This document shows positions 36,624 to 47,402 of a stretch of DNA of 64,000 nucleotides, piece by piece. Numbering within the stretch: the first letter of the stretch is position 1; each line of letters begins with the position of its first letter. The DNA is taken from assembly GCA_003550325.1 (NCBI GenBank), contig QKWP01000437.1:88791-152790 (forward strand), in the 5' to 3' direction. The notes beneath the pieces are model-generated. The model was not told the DNA's origin, searched no databases, and worked only from the letters and a program-made list of their open reading frames with translations. This stretch comes from Gigaspora rosea. Lineage: Eukaryota; Glomeromycota; Glomeromycetes; Diversisporales; Gigasporaceae. Both the position numbers and the translations under genes were made by a program.

Positions 36624-36834
36624 ATGCAAAATATGACGCTGAGTATTTCATTACAAAATGTAAAACATTGATCGTGACCTTTTAATATAAAATGAGAATG
36701 ATATATAAACAATATGTATGATTATCCTATTATTTTCTTATTAATGATTAAGATCTGCCATATTTTTTGTTCCAAAATTGAAGTTGCTTTTATTGATCAA
36801 ATATTCGGTATTTCTAATGCACATAATTTACTTC

Positions 36835-38390
36835 CTATAAAAAAAGATTATCAAGAAATGTATAATATAGAATGATATAATCTATTATTAAATAACAAAA
36901 ATTATAATTACCTTGATATTTATAACTACAATTAAATGAAATAAATCTACTTCTATAATCGGATTCAATATCTATTCGCATATCTTTATTTTTTATATTT
37001 TGTAATATTTTATCAGATTCAGATAATTCTAATAAAATATCTTCATTATACTGCCATTCTGCAAAAGTATCATAAATTTCCTTTGCTGTTGGTTGTTTTT
37101 TTGGATCCATGTTCCAACATTTCTTCATTAAATCCGCATAACATATTGTTGTATTTTCATAAATATGTGGTCGTAAGCCATTACATACTTGTAATTGGAA
37201 TTGTAGTTCTGATTTTTGCTCAAAAGGAACAGGTTTGCCATATAAAATTTCCCACATGATTATACCAAATGAATAAATATCAGATTCTTTAGTATATGGA
37301 TGTTTGTTCAGGAGCAATATATGGTAAAATTCCATAAATTCCATTCGAATTTGATTTTGATGCAATATTAGCTGTTATCGAAAGCCCTAAATCTGCGATG
37401 TATGCACTTTTTAAGGGGTCCGTATTATTTCGCCGACAATCACTTCACCGACATAACATTTTACCGACAAATACTCACCGACAAGTTCATTTTACCGACA
37501 GTTTGTTTCACCGAAGTTCATTTCACCGACAAGTTTTTTTCCAAAAAGCACTCTAACTTTAGCCCTAATTCTACCTAATTCTACCCTGACCCTAACGACA
37601 ATGACCAGAATTACTTTGTCGGTGAAATGAGCTTCGGTGAAATAAACTGTCGGTAAAATGAACGTGTCGGTGAATAATTGTCGGTGAAATGTTATGTCGG
37701 TGAAGTGATTGTCGATTAATTGATTGCCATCCCTTTTTAAGCTATTTAATAAAATATTTCCACTATGTAAATCACGATGTATAAAATCTTGAGAATGAAT
37801 TATCTGAAGATCATATGCAATACTTTGTAGCATGTTTAATTTATCTCTCCAATTCACTTGTGCTATGGCATGTAGATTTTTTCGCAAGCAACCTTCTAAA
37901 GCATATTCCATGACAAGGAAATAATTTTTAGAATCTTTATCTTTTGATACACCGAAGCATCTTAAAAATGTTTGGATCTTTAAGACCGATATCACAATAT
38001 GCTTTTAACTTACAATATTATTAAAGGAAAAATATATTTGAGTTGTTAATTTTAACTATAAATCATAAATAGTATAATTAATAAAAATAATTAATAAGGA
38101 TTACCTCTCTTATAAATTCTTTAAGATAATTATTTGATTCATGAAATAATTTAAGAGCAACAGGTCTGCTTGTATATTGAATTTTATCAAACCCTATAGC
38201 ACGGTGTACAGTTGCAAAACCACCTCTACCTATTAATTCAAAACCTTTAAATGCATCAAAAGGAATCCAAGACAGATGATAATTGCTTTCGTTACCTATT
38301 TTTTTTTCAAATCATCTTCAATTTCTAAGTTTTTTGTCCATTCGTCTTTAACTAATATTTATTTATAAATTTCATCAATGTTTGATATAT
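36835..38390 (-). pseudogene. protein kinase, broken by an insertion and frameshifts
   Basis: The N-lobe is in the first exon: FELIGRGGFATVHRA (glycine loop, about 38250-38205), then RPVALKLF with the conserved lysine, and EFIRE before a 96-bp intron (38104-38009). The second exon holds KAYCDIGLKDPNIF, CFGVSKD..YFLVMEYA, and the catalytic loop FIHRDLHSGNILLN (about 37795-37755). After that come ADLGLS (DLG for DFG, as often seen in these fungi) and GILPYIAPE (about 37340), SDIYSFGIIMWEILYGKPVPF and the C-lobe to 36835. Lesions: one extra base near 37968; a 317-bp element between LLNSLK and SAYIADLG; and a few bases lost just after APE. The reading frame is therefore broken three times. The upstream start is not resolved. 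It lies co-oriented with the Sel1 gene 0.5 kb away; kinase-Sel1 pairs and fusions are common in this lineage, so they may once have been one gene. Confidence -1.
37416..37732. mobile_element. Mutator-like MITE with 9-bp target duplication in the kinase
   Basis: CTTTTTAAG stands on both sides (37407-37415 and 37733-37741). Taking out the element and one repeat restores kinase codons exactly at this point. The arms are long inverted repeats built from TTTCACCGACA words (GACAATCACTTCACCGACAT at both ends). A 9-bp duplication and long TIRs fit Mutator-like elements. A decayed relative is at 42115-42330. Confidence -1.
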
Positions 38391-38869
38391 ATCATGTATA
38401 TTAATAAAATATCAAATATTAGTTATAATAGCTTAAATATGATAGATAATACCTAAAGATAAATAAATTTCTCGGCTCCTACAATAGGTAATTTAAATGA
38501 ATAAATATATAATATCGTGATATAATGAATGTTATTGCAATTGTAATTTATTACACTGGAGATAGGGTTGTTATGGGCCAATAGAACTCGATGGTTACGC
38601 AAATGAGACGAAACAACCAATAGTCATTTATTCCATTCGGAGCTCCATTATCTCCAATGCCAACCCAATCTGGAGAGTACCAATCGAATACCAAGATCAG
38701 TTGTAATACTTTTTCTTATTTCGAAATACCATTTATGAAATCAATTTTTAAAAAATTTTTATGTCATCTTGATCAATTCTATTTTGACTCTGATCTTAAA
38801 CTAATTTATTTTTTGGTTTCAATTACATCTGATCTTACGAGTTACAATTTTCCTGCTCAAATTTAAAAT
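38391..38869. other. spacer between kinase relic and Sel1 gene
   Basis: No domain recognised. 38560-38700 is GC-richer and might hold a small 3' exon of the Sel1 gene, which ends in a possible splice donor (AAAGGTAAAT at 38876-38867). Confidence -1.
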
Positions 38870-39868
38870 TTACCTTTGATACCAGTCTTTAGCTTTATCT
38901 AAATCTCTTATTACACCAATTCCACTTCGATAACATTTTGCAAAACTTGACATTCCTCTAACGTATCCCATCTCTGCTGATTTTCGATAATAAATGAATG
39001 CTTTATTTTCATCCTTTTCAACTCCAATTCCATATAGATAACAATTTCCAATACTAGATGCTCCTCCTGCATGTCCCATATCTGCAGATTTCTGATAATA
39101 AATGAAGGCCTTATGTCCATTTTTTTCAACACCAATTCCATGATGATAACAACATCCAGCACCAATCGCTCCATTAACGTCACCCCTCTGCCGATTTTTG
39201 AGCATAAATAAATGCCTTATGTTCATCTTTTTCAACTCCAATTCCGAAAAAATAACAGAGTCGAATTTCATTAAATCCAAGAGCACATCCCATTACTGCA
39301 GATTTTTGATAATAAATGAATGCCTTATGTTCATCTTTTTCTACCCATTTGCCAAAACGATAACAATCTGCAAGCATAATTTGAACCATAGGGTTGATTT
39401 TTTCATTTAAGCAAAAATTACAATTCCGAAAAAATAACAGAGTCGAATTTCATTAAATCCAAGAGCACATCCCATTACTGCAGATTTTTGATAATAAATG
39501 AATGCCTTATGTTCATCTTTTTCTACCCATTTGCCAAAACGATAACAATCTGCAAGCATAATTTGAACCATAGGGTTGATTTTTTCATTTAAGCAAAAAT
39601 TAATAAAATTAACTGGATTTTGCTTTTTCTTTATTAAATATTGTTCTAATATGTCAAGAATTAAACTGGGATTTTTGTCTTCCAATTTTTTTTCTTTATA
39701 TAGAGTACACATTTCTTTGACAATTTCATTAAGAGAATCCTGTGATAAATATTGAAACTTGTTATCTTCTAGATACAATTGTGTATTGTTGTAGGCCACT
39801 TGAGTAATTTTTAATGAGCTGCCGATTTTTTCTTGCTGATTTACAAATGAATTATTGTAATTTGGCAT
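38870..39868 (-). pseudogene. Sel1-repeat protein, frame broken by tandem duplication
   Basis: Starts at MPNYNNSF (39868; an earlier in-frame ATG at 39925 adds a weak 19-residue lead). The N-terminal 100 residues (FQYLSQDSLNEIVKEM..., ILDILEQYL, NFINFCLNEKINP) precede about five Sel1/TPR-like repeats of the form LGxCYxxGIGVEKDExKAFIYYQKSAxxG. Sel1 solenoids are scaffolds, often linked in this lineage to kinases. Two breaks: a perfect 182-bp tandem duplication (39239-39420 and 39421-39602; 182 is not a multiple of 3), and a loss of about two bases near 39185 where KSAEG meets a stop. The frame ends WYQR-stop at 38870, where AAAG|GTAAAT could be a donor to a further exon. Either a recent pseudogene or partly an assembly effect. 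Confidence -1.
39239..39602. repeat. perfect 182-bp tandem duplication
   Basis: Bases 39239-39420 and 39421-39602 read identically, starting CAATTCCGAAAAAATAACAG and ending AAGCAAAAATTA. It lies within the Sel1 coding region. Confidence -1.
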
Positions 39869-40216
39869 CTTGGTGTTGTTAATATTTGGTTTGGAAGTGT
39901 GAGTTACAACGATCACGAAAATCACGAAAAGGAAGGATGGTAGAAAATAATACGAGCAAATTGTATTTATATATATATGCTTATATCACGAACTCAAGTG
40001 ATGAGATGACAAGGGAATTTTATTTTAATAAAAAGAGATGATTTGAATTAATTTATAACAATGGGATTACGAAGTATTAAACGGATAAGTAAGAGAATAT
40101 TAACGAATAAGAAAAATAAAATATTTAATAAAATACAAAACAAAACATTCTCATGTCTTTAAAAGAATAAGACAGACTAAAGAACATTATTATACTCAAA
40201 TTTAAAGGATATTTAT
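39869..40216. other. upstream region of the Sel1 gene
   Basis: AT-rich with TATATATATG at 39969-39978. No other gene. Confidence -1.
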
Positions 40217-40879
40217 TAGTGATACGGGCCGATGCCAAATTCTCGGGCCGACCCGGCTGCGGAAATTAATCAGCCCGGTCGACTGGGCCGATCATATTGT
40301 TAAAAAACTTTCAGTCAAACAAGAATGTAAAATAGTTTTATAATTTGATCTTCTCAATATGAAAACAGTCAGAATAACATCACGGTACTTGTGCAATATT
40401 TCGATTGCTAAAAAATTACACGGAGATGCATTTAGTTAGTCGATATAATGATCAGCACATCATAAGCACACATAATGTCAGTGATCTTCGAAATTAGGCG
40501 CAGTAAAACCCGTGATTAAGAATCGAAATACAAAGATTCCAAAGAGAGGAAACCAAGAACTAAGAATTAGTTAACGATATAAAATATTGTTAAAACATAG
40601 CCATCGTTATTGTAATCATATAGTACTTATCATCATAAACCCCTTAATTATAGTGATTCTAACGTGATTCCTTCATGATGGGAGATCAATGATTCTACCG
40701 CGATCCTTTCTTGATGAAAGATCGATTTAACCCTAAACCCCTTTAGTTCATTAGTTTAGTTTTAATTATAAGAACTCTGTAATTTCCCTCTTGTAAAAAA
40801 TATCATATCCTACGGGATTCTGATATTCCTAATCTAATACATTCAATGAATTACCCGATAATATATTTTAATAAATTAA

Positions 40880-40981
40880 TACCAAATCACCAACGTCACG
40901 CCTCTGGCGAGTTGCCTTGTCACTTAATATCATATATTTTCGCGTTATCTAATAAATAAACCTACGATTCTCCCCGTAACA
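40880..40981 (-). mobile_element. LTR relic related to 32048-32516
   Basis: Read on the minus strand from 40981: TGTTACGGGGAGAATCG, then CAACTCGCCAGAGGCGTGACG and TTGGTGATTT, matching the start of the LTR at 32048. Its other end was not located; similarity fades beyond 40880. Confidence -1.
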
Positions 40982-41019
40982 ATACATATAATGTTACATA
41001 AATTACAAATAGTAGGAAG

Positions 41020-41150
41020 TAGAGGTTGGAACCGGTTTACGTGAATTTTGTGATATTTTGGAATTTAATCCAATTAAATTTTAATAAATTCTAAAATATC
41101 ACAAAATTCACGTGATAAACCCGAATTATTAAAACCGGTTCCAACCTCTA
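41020..41150. mobile_element. 131-bp hAT-type MITE nested in the larger hAT-like element
   Basis: TAGAGGTTGGAACCGGTTTA at the left and AACCGGTTCCAACCTCTA at the right; the arms continue with CGTGAATTTTGTGATATTTT. GTAGGAAG flanks both sides exactly (41012-41019 and 41151-41158). Confidence -1.
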
Positions 41151-41622
41151 GTAGGAAGAGTGTATGTGATGCATATATATAGTGGATCCACTATATGCGA
41201 ATAGGAAGTGGTTATAAGAGGGCCCGATGGATCTTCTTATGGCCGGTGATCTACCGGGTTATTTTCTCATAGATGGAAATAAAAGTGGTAAGTATGACGG
41301 TGGTTTACTAATTTATAATCGATAATCAGTGCTTTAATCAGCGAGCAATCAGAACTCCTAATTGACTAGTTGAATTTATATAAATATCGACTAGAAAAGT
41401 TGACTATTCGATTTTGGTTGGATAGATAGTTATCGACTGCAAGCACTAACTTGAGAATGTTCTACGCGCGATTTAACTAATAATTATAAGTTATACAATG
41501 AAATTCTATCAGACGAAAAAAATTTAACTATATAGCCGGGCTGACCTGCAGGAATGTGGGTCAAGGGCCGACCCGCCCGCCCGGCTGATGGGCCGAGGTC
41601 AGCCCGCATCACTAATATTTAT

Positions 41623-42843
41623 ACGTGCTTTGAGAAAGATATTCGCAGTTTAGATTGATGCGTACTATCTCCTTCTAATGCTACACGACTTAAATCCAAT
41701 TTAATTTCAAAATTTTGGTGCAGTCGGTAACATTACCAAATACTGTGTGTAATCACGTAACATAAGACCAATCAGCTTGTTTGTTTTGATCAACACGGAT
41801 TAGCCCAAAAAAAGCTAATGTTTAAACGTTTCGGTAATCACATGACATTCGATCAATAAAAATGGTTTAATTTTTCACACGTTTGTACAGTAGACGTTAG
41901 GGTATAGAATTGGCCGGGCTTTCCTAGACCATAATCATGCCGGAAAAAATTTTTGAGCCCAATCAAAGCCCAAACCCAATAAAAAGCCCCAGAAATGAGG
42001 TCGGGCCGGGCTTTCTTTTTAAAGTAGGCCCGGGCACAAAGATGTATTAAATGCTAAATTACGAGTACAACGATAAGGATTTAATTTTCCTAAAGCCATA
42101 ACATTTCAACAACAAACATATTTTACAGACGATCAACTTTACAGGCAAGTTCATTTCATAGGAAATATATTTACAAACAACTCATTTCACAGACAAGTTT
42201 TTATAAATCGTACTAGCCTTAAATCTAATTTCAACCCTCAAAACCTAACGACAATATCTCATCTGTGAAATGAGCTGTCGGTGAAATATACTCCTACGAA
42301 ATTAACTATTCTGTACTAATCATCTGTGAACAGTGTTGGAATTGGAATATGTACATTTAAAACTTATTTGGATATGGGCATATATGGACATTGACTGATC
42401 CAAATAGTGTCCATGTCCATACTATTAATATTTGAAACTTTTTTAAGAAAGTAGTCAGGTACAGTAATAACCAACTTAAGATACTTTTATCTTTGAAATA
42501 TTTCTGAACTTTAATTTTTTACTTCACGTTCTAATTTCGATGACTTTCTTTACAAAATAGGAGGCTTTCTATATAGATTCATGTTCAGCCATAAGATGAT
42601 TGGTATGGCTAAAACATTTGGTATTATTGCCATATGGCTTGCCATTGAAATTCATGCCATGCCATGCGCTGTTGAATAATATGCAGTAAATAAGCACCAA
42701 ACCCTCTACCTCATTGTTTAAATGTCAGATTAGCAGAAATCACAATGAAATCTTTTAGCCAAATTATTCTCGCTAATCTGATATTTAAAAAAAAGTGGGT
42801 AGAGGGTGTGGTACTTATTCATGGTATAATACAGTAATTATAT
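41623..42843. other. no gene; GC-rich hAT-like scraps and decayed CCGACA-family MITE
   Basis: 41900-42030 is rich in GGCCGGGCTTT and GCCC words like hAT subterminal DNA. 42115-42330 keeps ACAGACAAGTT, CTAACGACAAT and GTGAAATGAGCTGTCGGTGAAAT, in the same order as the Mutator-like element in the kinase. The rest is featureless. Confidence -1.
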
Positions 42844-43015
42844 GGGTGAATCAATAGAAAAAGGACCAATTTTTAAAGTAAAAGTTTTCTCAACTTTGAG
42901 CTTAAATACTTTATTAACTATTTATTAAATCTAATAAATTGTTTATATTAATTCTAAATAATCCTAAGATCAAAATAAAAAATTCTTATCAAAATTGGTT
43001 AATTATTTTAAGGGA
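42844..43015. mobile_element. MITE family A, truncated copy 4
   Basis: GGGTGAATCAATAGAAAAAGG..AAAGTAAAAGTTTTCTCAA at the left matches copy 3. The right terminal repeat is missing, and DNA of the next repeat family follows. Confidence -1.
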
Positions 43016-43074
43016 ATTGATATTTCCACACGCTTTTTTGATAATGCCACACCTATGTAGATCATTAATTTTTA

Positions 43075-44000
43075 TAATTTTCTATACAATTGATCGAAAA
43101 TATATTGGTACACACCAGACCAAATTTGATCAACTTTTTTTTATTTTGATTATGGAAAGCTGTAGAATTCAAAAAAAAAAAGTTGATTGAATTTGGTCAG
43201 ATGAGTGCCAAGATATATTTGATCAAAGATTTGGTAAAATTCTAAACATCTATCAAATATAAGCTGTGGTAAAATTATTTTCAAAGTTTGATCAAGGATA
43301 TCTTGATATCCACTTTGTCAAATTTGACCAACTTTTTTTTATTTTAATTGTAAAAAGCTATAGAATTCAAATAAAAAAAGTTGATTTAATTTGGTCAGTT
43401 AGGTTCCAAGATATCTTTGATCAAAGATTTTATAAAATTCTAAACATCTATCAAAATAGGGTCTTTGCAATAGAAAGGGCGGATATGTCAATATATATAA
43501 TTTTGAGATAATTGAATTTAATTACTTTGTTTTGATTTTTGGACTGATCTGGGTTAATCAAAATTCCCGATTTTGATTGGCTAATTATAACATGTGACTA
43601 ATGGGTAATCTCGTGATGCGCTTGGCTTCGACCTCGCATAACTTTCTTTTTACATTAAGTATCTTGATTTTTTATTATGCAAATTGACTTTCATTTATAA
43701 TTGAAAAATGTTGATCACATTGAAATTTACCAGAATTTAATAAAAAATGTTTTTTTTCATTTTGGGGTGGTATCTGCCCTTTCTACTGCAAAGCCCCCAA
43801 ATGTGTATAAACTGCACCAAAAATTGTTTACAAACTTTAATCAAAGATATCTTGGCAACCACCTGACCAAATTCAATCAACTTTTTTTATTTTAATTGCA
43901 AAAAACTTTAGAATCCAAAGAAAAAAGCTAATTTAATTTGGTCAGGTTGGTTTCAAAATATCTTTAATCAAAGATTTTGTAAAATTCTAAACATCTACTC
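43075..44000. repeat. three palindromic repeat copies
   Basis: Units at about 43075-43255, 43270-43450 and 43830-44000 each read: TTGATCAAxGATATCTTG, then ACCAAATTTGATCAACTTTTTTT, then TAGAATTCAAA, then the complements, then AAAATTCTAAACATCTA. Each unit folds back on itself. Open frames here are by-products. Confidence -1.
43457..43797. mobile_element. 341-bp TIR element between palindromic repeats
   Basis: GGGTCTTTGCAATAGAAAGG at the left and CCTTTCTACTGCAAAGCCCC at the right, with GGCGGATATG/GGTATCTGCC continuing the pairing. No ORF. Confidence -1.
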
Positions 44001-44270
44001 TATAAAAAAATCCATCTGGATATGCACGTGTTTCTATGGAAAAGCATGGTAATCTGTGGAATGGCCAGAGAACCAGGTTTGCATGTGTGAATTCCAAGTT
44101 CGCATGATTAAAATGGTCTGAATTGGACTGGCTGCCTGGACATTTGGACCATAATGGACTGGGTTTTGCTGCATTTTACTAAACCAAAAATCATGGGTTT
44201 TGGCATGGTCGAGGCACATGCATATATTTCTTATGAGTTATAAATAAGAGTAAATTTGATTTAGTTAGAG
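44001..44270. other. GC-richer unclassified block
   Basis: Higher G+C than its surroundings, many TGG/CCA words, no recognised protein; probably a transposon remnant. Confidence -1.
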
Positions 44271-44618
44271 TACAGTTGGACTTCCATAAATGCAACCTCC
44301 ATAAATGCAATACCTCCCTAAATGCGCATTTTTTTCTTTTCCATAAAACATATTAGTTCTAAATGTACACACATTCTATATTCTGTAAATGCACTTTCTC
44401 TTAAATAATATTTTATATTATACTAACCTCTCTAAATGCACGTATCCAATCAAATTTTAGTATTTAAGATAGGTTATACAGTTTTTGGTAGAAGTTATAC
44501 AAACTGATGATCTAATTTTTAAAGCTGCAATTTAATTGGCTCTTTCTAAATGCAAACCTCTCTAAATGCACATTGTAGGCTTGTCCCTACAAGTTGCATT
44601 TATAGAGGTTTGACTGTA
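44271..44618. mobile_element. Tc1/pogo-type MITE with TA duplication
   Basis: TA then CAGTTGGACTTCCATAAATG at the left; CATTTATAGAGGTTTGACTG then TA at the right. TIR about 28 bp, with internal CTCTAAATGCA words. Confidence -1.
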
Positions 44619-45164
44619 TAATATAATTGTGAAGGGGTAGTGGTAACAAACATGCCATAGGTGGTACGATTTCCTAAATAATGCCCAGCCTGTTATTTTG
44701 CGACAATACAGTAAGATAAAGTTTTAATAAAACGCTTGTTTGTGGAATATTTGTTGTGATCAGCCACAGCAGCAGCACTATGTGTGTGCTAATTTCAATA
44801 GATGATATTTTTTGGTACATGAGTGTGATATTACAGTTCCCCAGTGTTAAATATTTACATAAAGGTTTTTCCTGTGCAGCAATCATATGATCTGTGTTTA
44901 ATATTTTGTATCCATCATTAAAGCATTTTGGTATTATAGGCCCGTTGGACCTGCTTATAAGGCCCAAACCCTGCCCGATAATTTTACGGGCCTAACCATG
45001 TTTGGTTCAAATGATACTGGACTCAAAAATGTGGGCCATACTAGGCCCAAGTCTGGCACATTCCCAACCCTAGTTATTTCTAGTTGTTTCAATTACTATT
45101 GAATATCAAACATGTATATTATGCTAATGCTATGGATTGGCTTCTTTTTATACCAACATCACGA
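44619..45164. other. no gene; unpaired hAT-like end
   Basis: 44940-45075 is rich in GGCCC and ends CATTCCCAACCCTAG, a typical hAT right end. A left end was not identified. Confidence -1.
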
Positions 45165-46960
45165 AGCTATTTTTATGTAGACTTATGTATTTAAAAATTA
45201 TATGTAAGTCTACAAACCCAATATAGACTTACATAGAATAATTTATACATAAATATAATTTTTAAATAATATTTATTTAACAGTTATGTAACGAAAATTT
45301 AAAATATAAAAATGTGTTAAGTAGCTAAATAAGTAAAATGTTAGAATGAAATAAATGTTATAATTAAGGTTATGGTTAGAATTAGAGTTGACGTTAGGGG
45401 TAAAATTGCGAGAGGAGCATTTTTAATTAAAAACACAACAGGGTTACCCAGCATAGCGGGCTTTCATTGTAATTGGCTGATTTTTATAGATCATCCCGTG
45501 ATATTGCAAAAATATCATTGGTTAATCAAGGCAATATTTTATACGAAACTAATTACCGTAACGACTAAATATTCAATACTGTATAGGATTAATTTGCATT
45601 AATAAATACATTACTATGAAATTTAACAACTCAGAGTCTAAGACCATAATCCCGATACAAATAGAATCAGATCTTATTTAAAAAAAAAAAATTATTACAC
45701 AAATTAAAATAAAAATAATAATAAACACGAAAAAAAATGAAACATTTATTATAAGAGACAATACAAAATTATACCAAATTTTAATTGTATATAATAACAG
45801 TTAATTAATACAAAACGAATTTAACCTTAATCCTAAATTAAACGTAATACCACGCTTAAATATTCTTAGACGTAACTACGCTTTAAATTCTTAGACATAA
45901 CACTACGCTTTAATATTCTTAGATATAATACTATGTTTTAATCTCTTACAAGTTCGCAAGCTTATATTTTCATTGCTTCATGTTACTAAGCTATTTTACT
46001 GGCCGTACGTGTCTGTCTTTAGAATAATAAATAAGTTATAAATAAAATAGATTAGCTATGTAAACCTTTTAATTTACTGTCATTTCACCAAGTTTAATAT
46101 ACTGTAAGTTATATTGGTTAAATAGAAACGTCTAGACATACCTCTCATCTAACTTCCGAATTACCTTGCGGTTTACCGAATTACTTTGACGGCGTATAAA
46201 GTAAAGCTTGAACTTTCAAATTTTTTTTTGTCTTACCTTCACCCGATTCGTATTCGTGGCACCCGTTCCATTCTTGTGACAGCAAATCGTTACTTTAATA
46301 AGACTTTAATAAGATAAGATGATCTTCAAAATCAACCAATCATAATAAAGCCCGCTATGCTGGGTTACTCTAGTAAAATTTTGATATTGACTATTTCTTT
46401 TTCTTAAAATTTATATAAAAATTTATTTATATTTTATAATATATAAAAGTTACATAATTATATACGTAAAATTTATTAATATATAATGTTTATATAAAAG
46501 TTTTATCTAAATTTTACGATATATAAGATTTATATAAAATTTTTATTTAAATTTTACGATATATAAAAGTTATGTAGTTATACATATCAGCGGATCAGCA
46601 TAATTGGGTAAATCGACCAATCATGATCGAGGATTATCAAAAAAATTTTGCACTAATAGAGCGAATTTTCACAAAAACGGTCTTTTTAACCGGCTTTGCA
46701 TTTATAATTAAGTACATAGAACATTATGAAATTCATGTATTTAATTATAAGCCAAAAGTAACCCAGAATTGAGTTATAAAGATATAACATTTACATATGC
46801 CTTTTTTATAAATTTATTTTATATATATTCAAATAAATTTTACATAAATTCTATGTTAAATAACATATAAAAATTAACATATATAATTTTTATATAGTAT
46901 TCTATATAATATTTATGTAAAGTTGTAGATCTATGTAGATTTTATAAAAAATGTACTTGC
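45165..46960. mobile_element. AT-rich composite element, copy 1 (interrupted)
   Basis: The series GTAGACTTATGTATTTAAAAA, then ATTTAACAGTTATGTAACG, then GGTAAAATTGCGAGAGGAGC, then GGGTTAC, then ATTTTACGATATATAA recurs inverted at 52030-51530 and direct at 52560-53090. Its last part (46790-46960) recurs inverted at 50900-50736 and partly direct at 58110-58240. Here it is interrupted at GGGTTAC by the next element. No coding content. Confidence -1.
45448..46363. mobile_element. 916-bp TIR element inserted at GTTAC
   Basis: CCAGCATAGCGGGCTTTCAT at the left and AAAGCCCGCTATGCTGG at the right; pairing extends through AATTGGCTGATTTT. GTTAC is duplicated (45443-45447, 46364-46368). Uninterrupted versions of the target are at about 52853-52870 and, inverted, 51738-51748. 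Inside, 45842-45950 has four copies of a roughly 29-bp repeat (ACTACGCTTTAATATTCTTAG). No transposase. Confidence -1.
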
Positions 46961-47402
46961 TGATGAATAGCTCAGCTTCCCGATAATCCTGCATTTGGCT
47001 AAGCATAATTTTCATTCTTAGTACTGATCTTCAAGTGCTAACTCAAATAGGAACAAATCACTAAAAAAATAATTTTAAATCTAGCTAATGCTAGTTATTT
47101 ATATAATTAAATATAATAAAATTACAAAAAAGTAGATATTTAAAAATATAATGCTAAATTTAATTTAAACAAACTATAAAATCAATATACTTAAAATATA
47201 TGAGAAATTATTAAACTTGTTAAACAGCAAGAAATTGTCACATATGAATATATTGTTCAGATGTGACGTGAGATCTCTTTTTCTCTTATATTTGATGCAT
47301 TTATTTTGTTTTACACTTATTTATTTACTATATTCATTTTTATTAATAAATTACTGTATTATACTTAATCGCATAATGAGTTGTTCTTCAAGTTTATCTT
47401 GC
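46961..47402. other. no gene
   Basis: AT-rich; presumably includes the 3' flank of F-box/LRR gene 2. Confidence -1.

Larger units (their letters stand above)
40217..41614. mobile_element. hAT-like element, 1398 bp, with perfect 8-bp target duplication
   Basis: Starts TAGTGATACGGGCCGATGCC and ends GGTCAGCCCGCATCACTA. ATATTTAT stands immediately outside both ends (40209-40216 and 41615-41622). An 8-bp duplication and TAGTGATGSGGGC ends fit hAT elements. There is no transposase; inside are an LTR relic and a smaller hAT-like MITE, so it is a nest of insertions. Subterminal regions are rich in GGGCCG words. Confidence -1.

Noticed and set aside
43075-44000. Possible CRISPR-like or regular spaced array
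   Set aside because: Only three units, each self-complementary with unequal spacing; the DNA is from a eukaryote.
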